Source: Thermoanaerobacter kivui (GTDB taxonomy: Bacteria > Bacillota > Thermoanaerobacteria > Thermoanaerobacterales > Thermoanaerobacteraceae). From it: 64,000 bases of DNA. Each line of letters starts with the position of its first letter. The stretch's first letter is position 1. Made by a program: the position numbers and the translations under genes. Positions 1 to 8,565 of this stretch are shown one piece after another. The notes under the pieces are model-generated. The model ran no database searches. It was not told the DNA's origin and saw nothing but the letters and a program-made list of their open reading frames with translations. Location: positions 335,501 through 399,500 of the forward strand of contig NZ_CP009170.1 in assembly GCF_000763575.1 (NCBI RefSeq), in the 5' to 3' direction.

Positions 1-768
1 AAATGGTACGAAAACAAAAAGCTTTTTGGGAAAAGGATTTTGCTTGCAAGGACCTATGAACAATCACAGCAGATGAAAAAAATTTTGAGTAAAGAGGGAG
101 CAGATGTTGTTGTTTGTCCTACTATTAAAATCACGCCCTTTTTAGATAATATAGTAAAGTTTTTAGAAGAGATACATAAATTCGATTATGCTGTATTTAC
201 AAGTGTAAATGGCGTTTGGAGTTTTATTGAAGCTGTTAGAGAAAAAAGGTTTGATTTAAGAAATTTAAGTATTAAAGTAGTAGCGATAGGAAGTAAGACT
301 GCGGAAGCTTTAGAAAATATTTTTATATATCCAGATATAATTCCTGAGGAATATACCTCATACTCTTTGGCAAATGTCCTTAAAAAACATGCTGATGGAA
401 AAAACATTGCTCTTTTGACATCTCAAATAGGCGGGGATATATTGATGGAAAGTCTTGAAGATTGTGCTAATGTACAAAAAATTGTCGCATATAAAAATGA
501 ACCAAATTATGAATTAAAGGAAAAGCTTATAAGTGAACTCCGCAAAGGAATAGATATTGCTGTATTTACAAGTTCCTCTACTTTTAATTATATGTATCAA
601 TTAATAGGAGACGAAATAAATCTTCTAAAAAACTCTAAAATAGCTGCAATAGGACCTGTAACAAAAAAAGCTATAGAGGAGAAAGGTTTTAATGTAAATA
701 TAATGCCAAGTGAATACACAACGGAAAAACTTATTGAAGAAATATTAAAAAACCATCAGAGTCTATAA
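1..768 (+). CDS. hemD: Uroporphyrinogen-III synthase domain (C-terminal part, gene starts upstream)
   Basis: The frame is open from the first base, so this is the 3' part of a longer gene. The residues before LLARTYEQ ([11 protein letters not shown]) look like the linker that joins a uroporphyrinogen-III methyltransferase (CobA) domain to HemD in clostridial fusion proteins; the TTG at 40 is therefore probably internal. About 250 residues of the two-lobed HemD fold are visible ([25 protein letters not shown]). HemD closes and inverts ring D of hydroxymethylbilane to give uroporphyrinogen III in the cytoplasm. It is followed after 17 bases by hemB in the same operon. The fusion itself is inferred because the CobA half lies outside the window. 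Confidence 0.85.
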   Translation, partial: KWYENKKLFGKRILLARTYEQSQQMKKILSKEGADVVVCPTIKITPFLDNIVKFLEEIHKFDYAVFTSVNGVWSFIEAVREKRFDLRNLSIKVVAIGSKTAEALENIFIYPDIIPEEYTSYSLANVLKKHADGKNIALLTSQIGGDILMESLEDCANVQKIVAYKNEPNYELKEKLISELRKGIDIAVFTSSSTFNYMYQLIGDEINLLKNSKIAAIGPVTKKAIEEKGFNVNIMPSEYTTEKLIEEILKNHQSL

Positions 769-785
769 ACGGGAGAGGAGATAAA

Positions 786-1760
786 ATGGATTTAGTAAAA
801 AGACCGCGAAGGCTTAGAATAAATAGCATTGTAAGGGATATGGTGAGAGAAACTTCTTTGGATATAAAAGACCTTATATATCCTCTTTTTGTTGTGCAAG
901 GAGATAATATAAAAGAAGAGATAGATTCAATGCCGGGTGTTTACCATTTTTCTATAGATTTGCTTATAGAAGAAGTCAAAGAAGTGCGTGACGTTGGAAT
1001 TCCTGCTATTTTACTTTTTGGTGTGCCTTCATATAAAGATAAATTGGGGTCAGAGGCTTATAGTGAGGAAGGCATCGTTCAAAAAGCGGTGAGAAAAATA
1101 AAAGAAAAAGTACCAGAAATTGTAGTAATAACAGATGTGTGTATGTGTGGATATACAATTCATGGGCATTGTGGTATTGTTGAAAATGGCCAAGTTCTAA
1201 ATGACAAAACAGTAGACTACATTGCTAAAATAGCCTTGTCCCATGTGGAAGCAGGAGCGGATATTGTAGCGCCTTCTGACATGATGGATGGAAGAGTAGC
1301 TGCCATAAGAAAGCTTTTAGATAGTAAAGGATTTGTAAATACACCTATTATGGCTTACAGTGCTAAATACGCTTCCTCTTTTTATGGACCTTTTAGAGAA
1401 GCAGCTAATTCCGCCCCACAATTTGGCGACAGAAAGTCTTATCAAATGGACTATGGGAACTCCAATGAAGCCTTAAGAGAAATAGCTCTTGACATTGAAG
1501 AAGGAGCAGATATTGTCATGGTAAAGCCGGCACTTTCTTATCTTGATATTATAAGGCGGGTAAAGGATAATTTTAACATTCCTATTGCTGCTTATAATGT
1601 AAGTGGAGAATATTCAATGGTAAAGGCGGCAGCTAAGATGGGTTGGATTGATGAAAAATCGGTAGTCTTAGAAATACTCACTTCAATTAAAAGGGCAGGG
1701 GCAGATATGATTATAACCTACTTTGCAAAGGATGTTGCAAAATGGTTTACTACCCTGTAA
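786..1760 (+). CDS. hemB: Delta-aminolevulinic acid dehydratase (porphobilinogen synthase)
   Basis: Condenses two 5-aminolevulinate molecules to porphobilinogen, the first pyrrole of heme, siroheme and cobalamin synthesis. At 324 residues it is full length for the family. Visible hallmarks are the metal-binding cysteine cluster [15 protein letters not shown] (about residues 117-130), one substrate lysine in [11 protein letters not shown] (near 194) and the Schiff-base lysine in [10 protein letters not shown] (near 247). The ATG follows a good site (GGGAGAGGAG). The 3' end overlaps the next gene by 19 bases, pointing to translational coupling in a tetrapyrrole operon. Cytoplasmic, octameric in relatives. 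Confidence 0.97.
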   Translation: MDLVKRPRRLRINSIVRDMVRETSLDIKDLIYPLFVVQGDNIKEEIDSMPGVYHFSIDLLIEEVKEVRDVGIPAILLFGVPSYKDKLGSEAYSEEGIVQKAVRKIKEKVPEIVVITDVCMCGYTIHGHCGIVENGQVLNDKTVDYIAKIALSHVEAGADIVAPSDMMDGRVAAIRKLLDSKGFVNTPIMAYSAKYASSFYGPFREAANSAPQFGDRKSYQMDYGNSNEALREIALDIEEGADIVMVKPALSYLDIIRRVKDNFNIPIAAYNVSGEYSMVKAAAKMGWIDEKSVVLEILTSIKRAGADMIITYFAKDVAKWFTTL

Positions 1761-2341
1761 TGCTTAATATAAAAAACAAAAAATGCCTTGTTGTAGGAGG
1801 AGGGAAAGTCGCCTATAGAAAGATTTTATCTTTACTGGAGGTAGAAGCTTTAGTTACTGTCATTTCTCCTTCTTTTGATGAAGGAATATTACAGCTTGCA
1901 GCAAAAGAAAAGGTGGAACTTATAAGACGTGAGTACCAACAAGGGGATGTAAGGGGATTTTTTGTTGCGATTGCTGCTACAGATGATGAGAAGGTAAATA
2001 AACTTGTGGCGTCAGATGGAGAAAAATACAATGTGCTTGTAAATGTGATTGATGATAAAGACCTTTCTTCTTTTATTGTGCCTTCCACTGTAAAAAGGGG
2101 AGACTTAATTATCTCTATATCTACAAGTGGCAAAAGTCCACTTCTTTCGAGAATGATAAAAGAAAAGTTGGAGTCAATTTTCAATGATGACTATGAAAAA
2201 CTATTACAAAAGCTATACCAGAAGAGGATAGAATTAAAAGACAAAGGCTTCACTGAGGAAGAAAAAATGGCTATTTACAAAGAAATTATTGAAAAAAGCG
2301 GGCTGTTAGAAATAAACGTAGATGAAGGAATGTTAAAATAA
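1742..2341 (+). CDS. Precorrin-2 dehydrogenase / sirohydrochlorin-forming protein
   Basis: A 199-residue protein with an N-terminal Rossmann motif ([13 protein letters not shown], near residues 14-26) and a C-terminal dimerisation region, the size of SirC/YlnF-type precorrin-2 dehydrogenases that lack the methyltransferase half of CysG. It oxidises precorrin-2 with NAD to sirohydrochlorin on the way to siroheme or anaerobic cobalamin. The ATG inside hemB is preferred because the YYPVMLNIK start matches the family; a second in-frame ATG overlaps the hemB stop (TAATG). Whether it also has ferrochelatase activity cannot be read from the sequence. Confidence 0.9.
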   Translation: MVYYPVMLNIKNKKCLVVGGGKVAYRKILSLLEVEALVTVISPSFDEGILQLAAKEKVELIRREYQQGDVRGFFVAIAATDDEKVNKLVASDGEKYNVLVNVIDDKDLSSFIVPSTVKRGDLIISISTSGKSPLLSRMIKEKLESIFNDDYEKLLQKLYQKRIELKDKGFTEEEKMAIYKEIIEKSGLLEINVDEGMLK

Positions 2342-2734
2342 TTCTATGTTAAGTCTTGAAAAATGTTTTTTATCAAAAGTAAATACCTTTTTGTTTCCTG
2401 AATTTATTGCATGGGCATCTATATACGCATCAATAAAATCAACATTATTTTCTTTATAGCTGTTTAGAGAGAGAATTAATGTGTCTTTTTCTTCTGCTTC
2501 GACAGCATCAGAGCATATAAAGGTAATGAGGGTATCAGATATTTGATCCTTTGATATCTTGTAGAAAGACTCAAGCGTCCATACTACTTCTGCAATAGTA
2601 AGAGGAGATACAAGAAGTTTTAATTCTCCGTTGTCCGCTTTTTTCATAATTTCATACGCTTTTGCATAAAATTCTTCATTATCCTTTAAAAGGTATCTCA
2701 AAATGACATTGGCGTCAATCCATATTTTCTCCAT
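2333..2734 (-). CDS. PIN-domain toxin of a VapBC-type pair
   Basis: A 133-residue PIN-domain protein, a Mg-dependent endoribonuclease in VapC toxins. The first acidic residue is in WIDANVILRYLLKD, further acidic positions lie mid-protein, and the C-terminal part has the pattern VDFIDAYIDAHA and VFTFDKKHF seen in this family. It starts inside the preceding antitoxin gene (20-base overlap) and its 3' end overlaps the convergent precorrin-2 dehydrogenase gene by 9 bases. The pair is transcribed against the tetrapyrrole genes. Function as a toxin is inferred from family and pairing. Confidence 0.85.
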   Translation of the reverse strand: MEKIWIDANVILRYLLKDNEEFYAKAYEIMKKADNGELKLLVSPLTIAEVVWTLESFYKISKDQISDTLITFICSDAVEAEEKDTLILSLNSYKENNVDFIDAYIDAHAINSGNKKVFTFDKKHFSRLNIELF

Positions 2735-2999
2735 TGTTATTTCTCCTTATTCTTTTGTTTACCCAAGTTTTTTTGGTATTTTCTGTTTCTTCATCAATGC
2801 TTTTGAATTTTACCTGAGATTTTAACGTTCCACCTAATTGTGAAAGCTTTTTCTTTTTTATTAATTTCAGCACTATTTCTTTGTTGTCTTGTACTATAAA
2901 GATGATATTATCTCCTATATCAGCGCCAATTGCTTTTCTGATTTCTGCAGGCAATTGAATTTGTCCTTTGCCTGTAATTGTAGACGTAGCATGTATCAT
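2715..2999 (-). CDS. AbrB/SpoVT-type antitoxin (VapB)
   Basis: A swapped-hairpin AbrB-family DNA-binding antitoxin: ATSTITGKGQIQLPAEIRKA is the classic beta-strand/turn signature at the N-terminus, followed by a charged C-terminal tail expected to wrap the PIN toxin. The chosen start (MIHATST) lies 7 bases after GGAGGTG; a longer frame starting 14 codons upstream has no ribosome site. It is the first gene of a two-gene operon with the PIN toxin, overlapping it, and should autorepress its promoter, which must lie in the AT-rich 3015-3060 interval. Confidence 0.85.
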   Translation of the reverse strand: MIHATSTITGKGQIQLPAEIRKAIGADIGDNIIFIVQDNKEIVLKLIKKKKLSQLGGTLKSQVKFKSIDEETENTKKTWVNKRIRRNNNGENMD

Positions 3000-3122
3000 T
3001 TTTTTCACCTCCACGTATCTTTTACTTAGATTATAATACATGATTTATTATTTTTCAATGACTTATGATTTATTCATGAAATCTAAACAAAGAATGATAA
3101 AAATTTGGGAAGAGGTGATCCT

Positions 3123-4439
3123 GTGAAAATTGATAAATCAAAAGAACTCTTTGGAAAGGCTAAAAAACTTATGCCGGGTGGTGTTAATAGTCCCGTAAGG
3201 GCTTTTAAGTCAGTAGGAACTACTCCCGTTTTTATAAAAAAGGGGCAAGGAAGTCATATTTGGGATGAGGATGGCAATGAATACATAGACTACGTCCTTT
3301 CATGGGGACCACTGATACTGGGACATGCTCATCCACAAGTAGTAGAAGCTATTAAGAAACAGGCAGAACTGGGAACCAGTTTTGGAGCCTGCACAGAGTT
3401 AGAAGTTAAGATGGCGGAAAAAGTAATTGAGGCTGTTCCATCTGTAAAAGTTGTCAGAATGGTAAATTCAGGAACAGAAGCCACTATGAGTGCTATAAGA
3501 TTGGCAAGAGGATATACGGAAAGAGACATCATTGTAAAATTTGAAGGATGTTATCACGGACATTCTGACAGCCTGCTTATAAAAGCAGGGTCAGGTGCAC
3601 TTACTTTCGGAATGCCTGATTCAAAAGGTGTGACAAAAGAGGTAGCAAAGGATACAATTATAGCGAGATATAATGACATCAAAATGGTAGAAGATATTTT
3701 CAAAATATATGGTGAAAATATCGCTGCTGTAATTGTAGAGCCTGTTGCCGGAAATATGGGTACTGTTTTACCTGAGGAGAAATTTTTAAAAGGATTAAGA
3801 GAGATTACTACAAAGTATGGAGCACTTTTAATTTTTGATGAAGTGATGACAGGCTTTAGAGTATCTTATTCAGGGGCACAAGGACTTTACAGTGTTATAC
3901 CTGACATTACTACACTTGGGAAAATCATTGGAGGTGGGCTTCCTGTTGGTGCCTATGGAGGAAGAGAGGAGATAATGAGGTTGGTTTCTCCTGATGGGCC
4001 TGTGTACCAAGCAGGGACTTTGTCTGGAAATCCTCTTGCAATGGCAGCAGGGTTTGAGACTCTAAAAATTTTATCTGAGGACCCTGCCCTTTATGAAGAA
4101 TTAGATAAAAAAGCAGAAAAACTATGTAATGGGTTAAAAGAGAGCATGGTTCAAAATGGAATTGATGTTACAATAAATAGAGTAGGCAGCATGATGTGTA
4201 TGTTTTTTACGAAAGATGAAGTAAAAGACTATGACTCTGCTTTAAAATCAAACACTGCTTTGTATGCTGCATATTTTAGAGAAATGCTAAAAAGGGGTGT
4301 GTACTTGCCGCCTTCTCAATTTGAGACCTTCTTTTTATCAATAGCTCACACAGAGGAGGATATTGAAAAAACAATTGAGGCCAGTTTTGAAGCTGCAAAA
4401 ATTATAAGTAAGCAATACAGGGACATTTCTATTCATTGA
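3123..4439 (+). CDS. hemL: Glutamate-1-semialdehyde 2,1-aminomutase
   Basis: PLP enzyme that converts glutamate-1-semialdehyde to 5-aminolevulinate in the C5 pathway. Full length (438 residues) with [12 protein letters not shown] at the N-terminus, [11 protein letters not shown] (the aspartate that contacts PLP) and the PLP lysine in [18 protein letters not shown] (near residue 266). The GTG start is chosen because it follows AAGAGGTG at normal spacing; the in-frame TTG 18 bases upstream does not. It is separated from the upstream tetrapyrrole genes only by the inserted VapBC-type pair. Confidence 0.96.
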   Translation: MKIDKSKELFGKAKKLMPGGVNSPVRAFKSVGTTPVFIKKGQGSHIWDEDGNEYIDYVLSWGPLILGHAHPQVVEAIKKQAELGTSFGACTELEVKMAEKVIEAVPSVKVVRMVNSGTEATMSAIRLARGYTERDIIVKFEGCYHGHSDSLLIKAGSGALTFGMPDSKGVTKEVAKDTIIARYNDIKMVEDIFKIYGENIAAVIVEPVAGNMGTVLPEEKFLKGLREITTKYGALLIFDEVMTGFRVSYSGAQGLYSVIPDITTLGKIIGGGLPVGAYGGREEIMRLVSPDGPVYQAGTLSGNPLAMAAGFETLKILSEDPALYEELDKKAEKLCNGLKESMVQNGIDVTINRVGSMMCMFFTKDEVKDYDSALKSNTALYAAYFREMLKRGVYLPPSQFETFFLSIAHTEEDIEKTIEASFEAAKIISKQYRDISIH

Positions 4440-4464
4440 CAAACTATTTATAAAATGATATGCT
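4436..4464 (+). promoter_or_regulatory. Promoter of the cobalt-transport operon
   Basis: TTGACA (4436-4441), a 17-base spacer and TATGCT (4459-4464). The -35 overlaps the hemL stop codon. It lies just upstream of the cobalamin riboswitch, so it would start the leader RNA. Confidence 0.6.
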
Positions 4465-4492
4465 TTATTTAAAGGAAGAATTGAATAACATG

Positions 4493-4723
4493 CAAATACA
4501 GGTGCCCAATTTTGAAATCAAAATTGGGTTAAAAGGGAAGCAGGTGAAAGTCCTGCACGGTCCCGCCACTGTGATGGTGAGCTCTTTACATTATGCCACT
4601 GCCCGTCACTCAGCGGAGCATGTTTTTATACGAAATATAATTGTTAAATTCGTGCTCCGCTGAGTGACGGGTGGGAAGGCGTAAAGAGCGATGAACCTAA
4701 GTCAGGAGACCTGCCTGTATTTG
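4493..4723 (+). promoter_or_regulatory. Cobalamin (adenosylcobalamin) riboswitch
   Basis: The closing stem P1 pairs CAAATACAGG (4493-4502) with CCTGTATTTG (4714-4723). Inside are the conserved stretches GCAGGTGAAAGTCCTGCACGG and CCCGCCACTGTGAT, the GCCACTG...GGGAAGGC frame of the variable P6 arm, and the B12 box GTCAGGAGACCTGCC. The P6 arm is capped by a 19-bp perfect hairpin (4602-4620 with 4653-4671). It precedes cbiMNQO, and binding of B12 should lower expression through the downstream terminator. Confidence 0.95.
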
Positions 4724-4784
4724 TGTTACACTTACTCTACGGTCGATAGAGGGGGTGTTAGAAAGGGATACATATGTGTTTTTT

Positions 4785-4825
4785 AACCTCTTAACGCCGT
4801 TGGTAAGTTAAGAGGTTTTATTTTT
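4785..4825 (+). terminator. Riboswitch-controlled intrinsic terminator
   Basis: AACCTCTTAAC (4785-4795) pairs perfectly with GTTAAGAGGTT (4807-4817) and is followed by TTATTTTT. Its place between the B12 box and the cbiM start makes it the probable expression platform. Confidence 0.85.
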
Positions 4826-4856
4826 ACTTAAATTTTATAAAAAAGAGGTGTTTGGT

Positions 4857-5600
4857 GTGAAAAAATGGATGTTGTTAACAGCATTTGCATTGCTTTTAAT
4901 AGCGCCGCAAATTGCCTATTCTATGCACATAATGGAAGGGTTTCTTCCTCTTAAGTGGTGCATAATATGGGATGCAGCTTCTTTGCCTTTTGTGGTTGTG
5001 GGACTTATAACGATAAACAAAAAGGTAAAGGAAAATCCAAAGCTTAAAATGCTTTTGGGTTTTGCAGGTGCTTTTGCCTTTGTGCTTTCAGCCTTGAAAA
5101 TCCCATCAGTTACGGGAAGTTGTTCGCATCCAACCGGTGTAGGGCTTGGAGCTATACTTTTTGGGCCTTTTGCTATGAGCGTTTTAGGCCTTATAGTGCT
5201 TTTGTTTCAGGCACTGCTTTTGGCCCATGGTGGCATAACAACTTTGGGTGCTAATACATTTTCCATGGCTATAGTAGGGCCAATTGCTTCCTATTATATA
5301 TTTAAAGGAATAAAAAAAGCAGGGGGGCCAAATTGGCTTGCAGTATTTTTGGCTGCCTCAATTGGGGATTTGCTTACATATGTGACGACATCCTTCCAAT
5401 TGGCTATTGCTTTTCCTGCTGAAGTAGGTGGTTTTACAGCCTCATTTTTAAAATTCATGGGGATATTTGCAGTGACACAGGTACCTTTGGCAATAAGTGA
5501 GGGACTTTTAACTGTGCTTGTAATCAATATGCTATCTTCCTACAGCAAAGAGGAACTCATTGAGCTTAACGTTTTAGAGAAAGAAGGTAAGGTAGTATGA
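4857..5600 (+). CDS. cbiM: Cobalt ECF transporter substrate-binding membrane protein CbiM
   Basis: Integral membrane S-component that captures Co2+ outside the cell in the CbiMNQO energy-coupling-factor importer. After a hydrophobic leader ([21 protein letters not shown]) comes MHIMEGFLP, whose Met-His-x-Met forms the metal site once the leader is removed. Further family patterns are the [17 protein letters not shown] segment and several membrane helices. The GTG at 4857 is preferred over the GTG at 4848 because AGAGGTG sits 7 bases upstream. It overlaps cbiN by 4 bases (ATGA). Controlled by the B12 riboswitch. Confidence 0.95.
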   Translation: MKKWMLLTAFALLLIAPQIAYSMHIMEGFLPLKWCIIWDAASLPFVVVGLITINKKVKENPKLKMLLGFAGAFAFVLSALKIPSVTGSCSHPTGVGLGAILFGPFAMSVLGLIVLLFQALLLAHGGITTLGANTFSMAIVGPIASYYIFKGIKKAGGPNWLAVFLAASIGDLLTYVTTSFQLAIAFPAEVGGFTASFLKFMGIFAVTQVPLAISEGLLTVLVINMLSSYSKEELIELNVLEKEGKVV

Positions 5601-5890
5601 AGGATAAAAAGTTTTTAATGAAAAATTTGATATTAGGCTTGTTGGTCATTTTGCTGATTGTGTTTCCTCTTGTTACTATTAAAAACGCTGAATTTGCTGG
5701 TGCAGATGACAGGGCGACAGAGGCTATTGCTCAGGTAGACAAAAATTACAAGCCATGGTTTGAACCAATTTGGGAGCCACCAAGCGGAGAAATTGAAAGC
5801 CTTTTGTTTGCCTTACAGGCTGCAATTGGTGCAGGCTTTTTGGGATATTACATAGGCCTTGTGAAGGGGAGGAAAAATGCTAATAGATAG
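5597..5890 (+). CDS. cbiN: Cobalt transport accessory protein CbiN
   Basis: A 97-residue protein with two membrane helices (near residues 8-27 and 70-88) separated by an exported loop containing [16 protein letters not shown] and [28 protein letters not shown] residues typical of CbiN. In relatives it assists loading of Co2+ onto CbiM. It starts within the cbiM stop (ATGA) and overlaps cbiQ by 14 bases, so the operon is translationally coupled. Confidence 0.93.
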   Translation: MKDKKFLMKNLILGLLVILLIVFPLVTIKNAEFAGADDRATEAIAQVDKNYKPWFEPIWEPPSGEIESLLFALQAAIGAGFLGYYIGLVKGRKNANR

Positions 5891-6644
5891 TTACTCTTAC
5901 ACAAACAGGATGTACAATGTACATCCTGTTGAAAAACTTTTATTTGCCTTTTTGACAATGATTTTATGTTTTAAATTTGATGCCTATACAAATATTGCAG
6001 TAATTATTTTGATGTTTGTGGTAACTGTATTTAAAGCGAAAATTCCAGCAAAAGTGTATATTAAACTTATGTTAATTCCTTATTCTTTTCTCATAATAAG
6101 CATATTGACACTTGTAATAAATGTTGTAGAGGATAAAAGTATTGCATTAGTAAGTTTTAATATTTTTGGAATAACCTTAGGGATTACCGCAAAAGGAGTT
6201 AGCACTGCTATTATTTTATTCTTCAGAGCTTTAGCAGTGGTCTCTTGCTTATATTTTCTTGCTCTTACTACTCCTGTAGTTGACATCATAAATGTCTTAA
6301 AGAAATTTAAATTTCCATCATTATTTTTGGAGCTGCTTCAGCTTATTTATCGATTTATATTTGTTTTAATACAAGCAGCCGATGATATCTACATATCTCA
6401 GGATTCAAGACTGGGATATGCCACATTAAAGAATGGCTATAGGTCTTTAGGACTTTTGATATCTTCTCTTTTTATTAAGTCTTACAAAGATTCATAGGAT
6501 TTATACATAGCTTTAGAAGCAAGATGTTATAATGGGGAGCTAAAAGTTGTTAGCAAAGATTATAAATTTTGTTATAAAAATGTAATATTTATTATTTTAA
6601 TAGAACTAATTTTAATAAGCGCAGCAATGTTTTTAAGAAGGTGA
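5877..6644 (+). pseudogene. cbiQ: cbiQ, transmembrane ECF component, interrupted by an in-frame TAG
   Basis: CbiQ is the T-component that couples ATP hydrolysis by CbiO to movement of CbiM. Codon 207 is TAG (6495-6497), ending the protein at SYKDS. Reading through, the same frame continues for 48 codons (DLYIALEARCYNGEL, then a final hydrophobic helix) to a TGA at 6642-6644, only 3 bases before the cbiO start and overlapping its ribosome site. The 255-codon total equals normal CbiQ length, so the TAG is a nonsense change and not a natural end. The lost part includes the second Ala-x-x-x-Arg coupling motif and the last membrane helix. Loss of cobalt import is likely unless the stop is read through or is a sequencing error. 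Confidence 0.85.
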
Positions 6645-6647
6645 ATT

Positions 6648-7478
6648 ATGAAAGAGCAATTTATATTAGAAGCGATAGATGTTAGTTTTGAGTACAGCGA
6701 TGGCACAAAAGCTTTGGACGGAGTAAATATGTCCATAGAGAAGGGCAAAAAGATTGCAGTTTTGGGTCCAAACGGCGCAGGCAAGACAACGCTGTTTTTG
6801 CACTTCAACGGGATTTTGAAACCCAAATCAGGAAAAATATTATACAAAGGTGAAGAGATAAATTACAGCCATAGCGAACTTGTAAAACTTAGAAAGAATG
6901 TTGGTATTGTTTTTCAAAATCCTGACATACAGCTTTTCTCTGCCAGCGTATACCAAGAAATTTCTTTTGGCCCCATGAACTTAGGTTATCCAGAAAATAT
7001 AGTAAAAGAGAAAGTTGAAAACGCCATGAAAGAAACAAGTATAAGCCATCTAAAAGACAAGCCCACCCATTTTTTAAGCTATGGGCAGAAAAAAAGCGTC
7101 TCAATAGCTGATATTATAGTTATGGAGCCTGAAGTTATTATATTGGATGAGCCAACAGTTTATTTAGACCCTAAGCATGTTCAAGAGGTTATGGGTTTAT
7201 TTGACAAATTGGTTGACGAGGGAAAGACACTCATTTTATCAACTCATGATGTGGACTTTGCTTATTCATGGGCTGACTATATATATATCATGAAGAATGG
7301 AAAAGTTGTTGCAAAAGGCGAACCCACAGTTGTCTTTGCTAATGCAAAAGAACTTGATTGGAGTGATTTGAGAAAGCCTATGCTTTTAGAGATATATGAA
7401 ATTTTAAAAGAAAAAGAAATTGTAAATGGAAGTAATATACCAAAAAATATAGAGGAATTAAAGAAGTGTATAAAATAA
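6648..7478 (+). CDS. cbiO: Cobalt ECF transporter ATPase CbiO
   Basis: ATP-binding subunit of the CbiMNQO importer, 276 residues. Walker A GPNGAGKTT (about 39-47), Q-loop VFQNPD, Walker B VIILDEP and the switch histidine in LSTHDVDFA are all present. The signature reads LSYGQKKSV in place of LSGGQKKRV, and the D-loop reads DEPTVYLDP. Ribosome site AGAAGGTG lies inside the end of the cbiQ reading frame. A hairpin follows the stop codon. Partner CbiQ is interrupted, so this subunit may have no intact membrane partner here. Confidence 0.93.
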   Translation: MKEQFILEAIDVSFEYSDGTKALDGVNMSIEKGKKIAVLGPNGAGKTTLFLHFNGILKPKSGKILYKGEEINYSHSELVKLRKNVGIVFQNPDIQLFSASVYQEISFGPMNLGYPENIVKEKVENAMKETSISHLKDKPTHFLSYGQKKSVSIADIIVMEPEVIILDEPTVYLDPKHVQEVMGLFDKLVDEGKTLILSTHDVDFAYSWADYIYIMKNGKVVAKGEPTVVFANAKELDWSDLRKPMLLEIYEILKEKEIVNGSNIPKNIEELKKCIK

Positions 7479-7502
7479 AAGCTGCTGAAAACTCAGCGGC
7501 TT
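7479..7502 (+). terminator. Hairpin after cbiO
   Basis: AAGCTGCTGA (7479-7488) pairs with TCAGCGGCTT (7493-7502) around a four-base loop, directly after the cbiO stop. The following T-tract is weak, so termination strength is uncertain. Confidence 0.5.
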
Positions 7503-7527
7503 GAATTTGTTGACAAAGTATAATTTT

Positions 7528-7737
7528 GATTGGCATTTTGCAAGTTTGCTCCAGCGACAAAGCAGGCTAAACTAACGCTCGATCTCAGACTCCGGCGGGG
7601 TTCCGGCCACATTCGACATCCTTGTCTCAGGTGGCCGCTTCCGCCATCCGTGGCTCCAGCCCCGCCTACGTCTTTCGAGCTTGCTAAGTTTAGTTACTGC
7701 TTTGTCGCGAGTCGCATTACTTCACAAAATGCCAATC
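7528..7737. repeat. GC-rich 210-bp imperfect palindrome
   Basis: The outer arms GATTGGCATTTTG (7528-7540) and CAAAATGCCAATC (7725-7737) are a perfect 13-bp inverted repeat. Inner arms also pair: GCGACAAAGCAG (7554-7565) with CTGCTTTGTCGC (7697-7708), and a 17-base imperfect pair at 7594-7610 with 7650-7666. The core is much richer in G+C than the flanks. It carries no convincing gene. It could be a MITE-like insertion or a structured intergenic repeat between the convergent cbiO and slipin genes. Confidence 0.6.
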
Positions 7738-7760
7738 TTGCAAAATAGTTTGTTTACAGT

Positions 7761-7790
7761 TTTAAGCTGCTAAAAACTCAGCAGCTTAAA
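7761..7790. terminator. Hairpin between convergent genes
   Basis: TTTAAGCTGCT (7761-7771) pairs perfectly with AGCAGCTTAAA (7780-7790), one base from the end of the slipin gene. Its loop and stem resemble the hairpin after cbiO. Probably the terminator of the slipin/NfeD operon, though the T-tract is short. Confidence 0.45.
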
Positions 7791-7791
7791 A

Positions 7792-8565
7792 CTATTCATT
7801 TTTACTTTCTTTTTGTCCTTGAGGGAAAAATTGCTGAAAAATATCTAAAGACATTGGGAAAACTACTATGTTTGACCTGTCATTAGCTATTTCTCTTAAA
7901 GTTTGAAGATACCTAAGTTGCAGAGAAACGGGTTGTGAGGCTATGATGCGGGCAGCTTCAGCGAGTTTTGCCGCTGCTTGATATTCTCCATCAGCATTTA
8001 TAATTTTAGCACGGCGTTCCCTTTCTGCTTCTGCTTGTGCTGCCATGGCCCTTTGCATGCTTTGTGGTAGTTCTACATCCCTTATTTCCACAAGATTCAC
8101 TTTTACTCCCCATGGTTCTGTTCCCTCATCTATAATCTCGCGAAGCCTCTTGTTTATTTCTTCTCTGTGAGATAATAATTCGTCTAAGTCAGACTGACCT
8201 AAAACGCTTCTTAGTGTAGTTTGTGCCAGCTGAGATGTTGCTCTTATGTGGTCTAAAACTTTTATAACAGCGTTGGCAGGGTCTATTACTCTGAAGTATA
8301 CTACTGCATTTACTTTAACAGTAACGTTGTCTCTTGTAATTGCCTCTTGTGTTGGTACTTCCATTGTTATGACTCTCAAATCTACTTTTTGCATTCTCTC
8401 TATTATAGGAATCAAGAAAAATATTCCTGGTCCTCTTACACCTACGTAGCGCCCGAGACGAAAAATTACGCCCCTTTCGTATTCCTGTACTATTCTAATG
8501 GATGCGGAAATTAAACTTATAAGGATTATTAATAAGGTGAATAGAAATGCAAAACTCTCAATCAT
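7792..8565 (-). CDS. Slipin / SPFH-domain membrane protein
   Basis: A 257-residue prokaryotic stomatin. An N-terminal membrane helix (residues 5-22) is followed by [24 protein letters not shown], the SPFH core with [21 protein letters not shown], and a helical coiled-coil [23 protein letters not shown]. Such proteins form membrane microdomain scaffolds and partner with NfeD-type proteases. The gene overlaps the end of the upstream NfeD gene by 8 bases in one operon, the usual pairing. Specific substrate unknown. Confidence 0.93.
   Translation of the reverse strand: MIESFAFLFTLLIILISLISASIRIVQEYERGVIFRLGRYVGVRGPGIFFLIPIIERMQKVDLRVITMEVPTQEAITRDNVTVKVNAVVYFRVIDPANAVIKVLDHIRATSQLAQTTLRSVLGQSDLDELLSHREEINKRLREIIDEGTEPWGVKVNLVEIRDVELPQSMQRAMAAQAEAERERRAKIINADGEYQAAAKLAEAARIIASQPVSLQLRYLQTLREIANDRSNIVVFPMSLDIFQQFFPQGQKESKNE

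Noticed and set aside
4460..4663. 67-codon frame in front of cbiM
   Set aside because: It runs through the cobalamin riboswitch aptamer; its codons are the conserved RNA elements and it has no ribosome site.
7613..7619. Another TTCGACA-like match
   Set aside because: Lies inside the GC-rich palindrome, away from any promoter; taken as chance.
7530..7748. 72-codon GC-rich frame between cbiO and slipin gene
   Set aside because: It is the palindromic repeat read as protein; no ribosome site and no protein-like composition.
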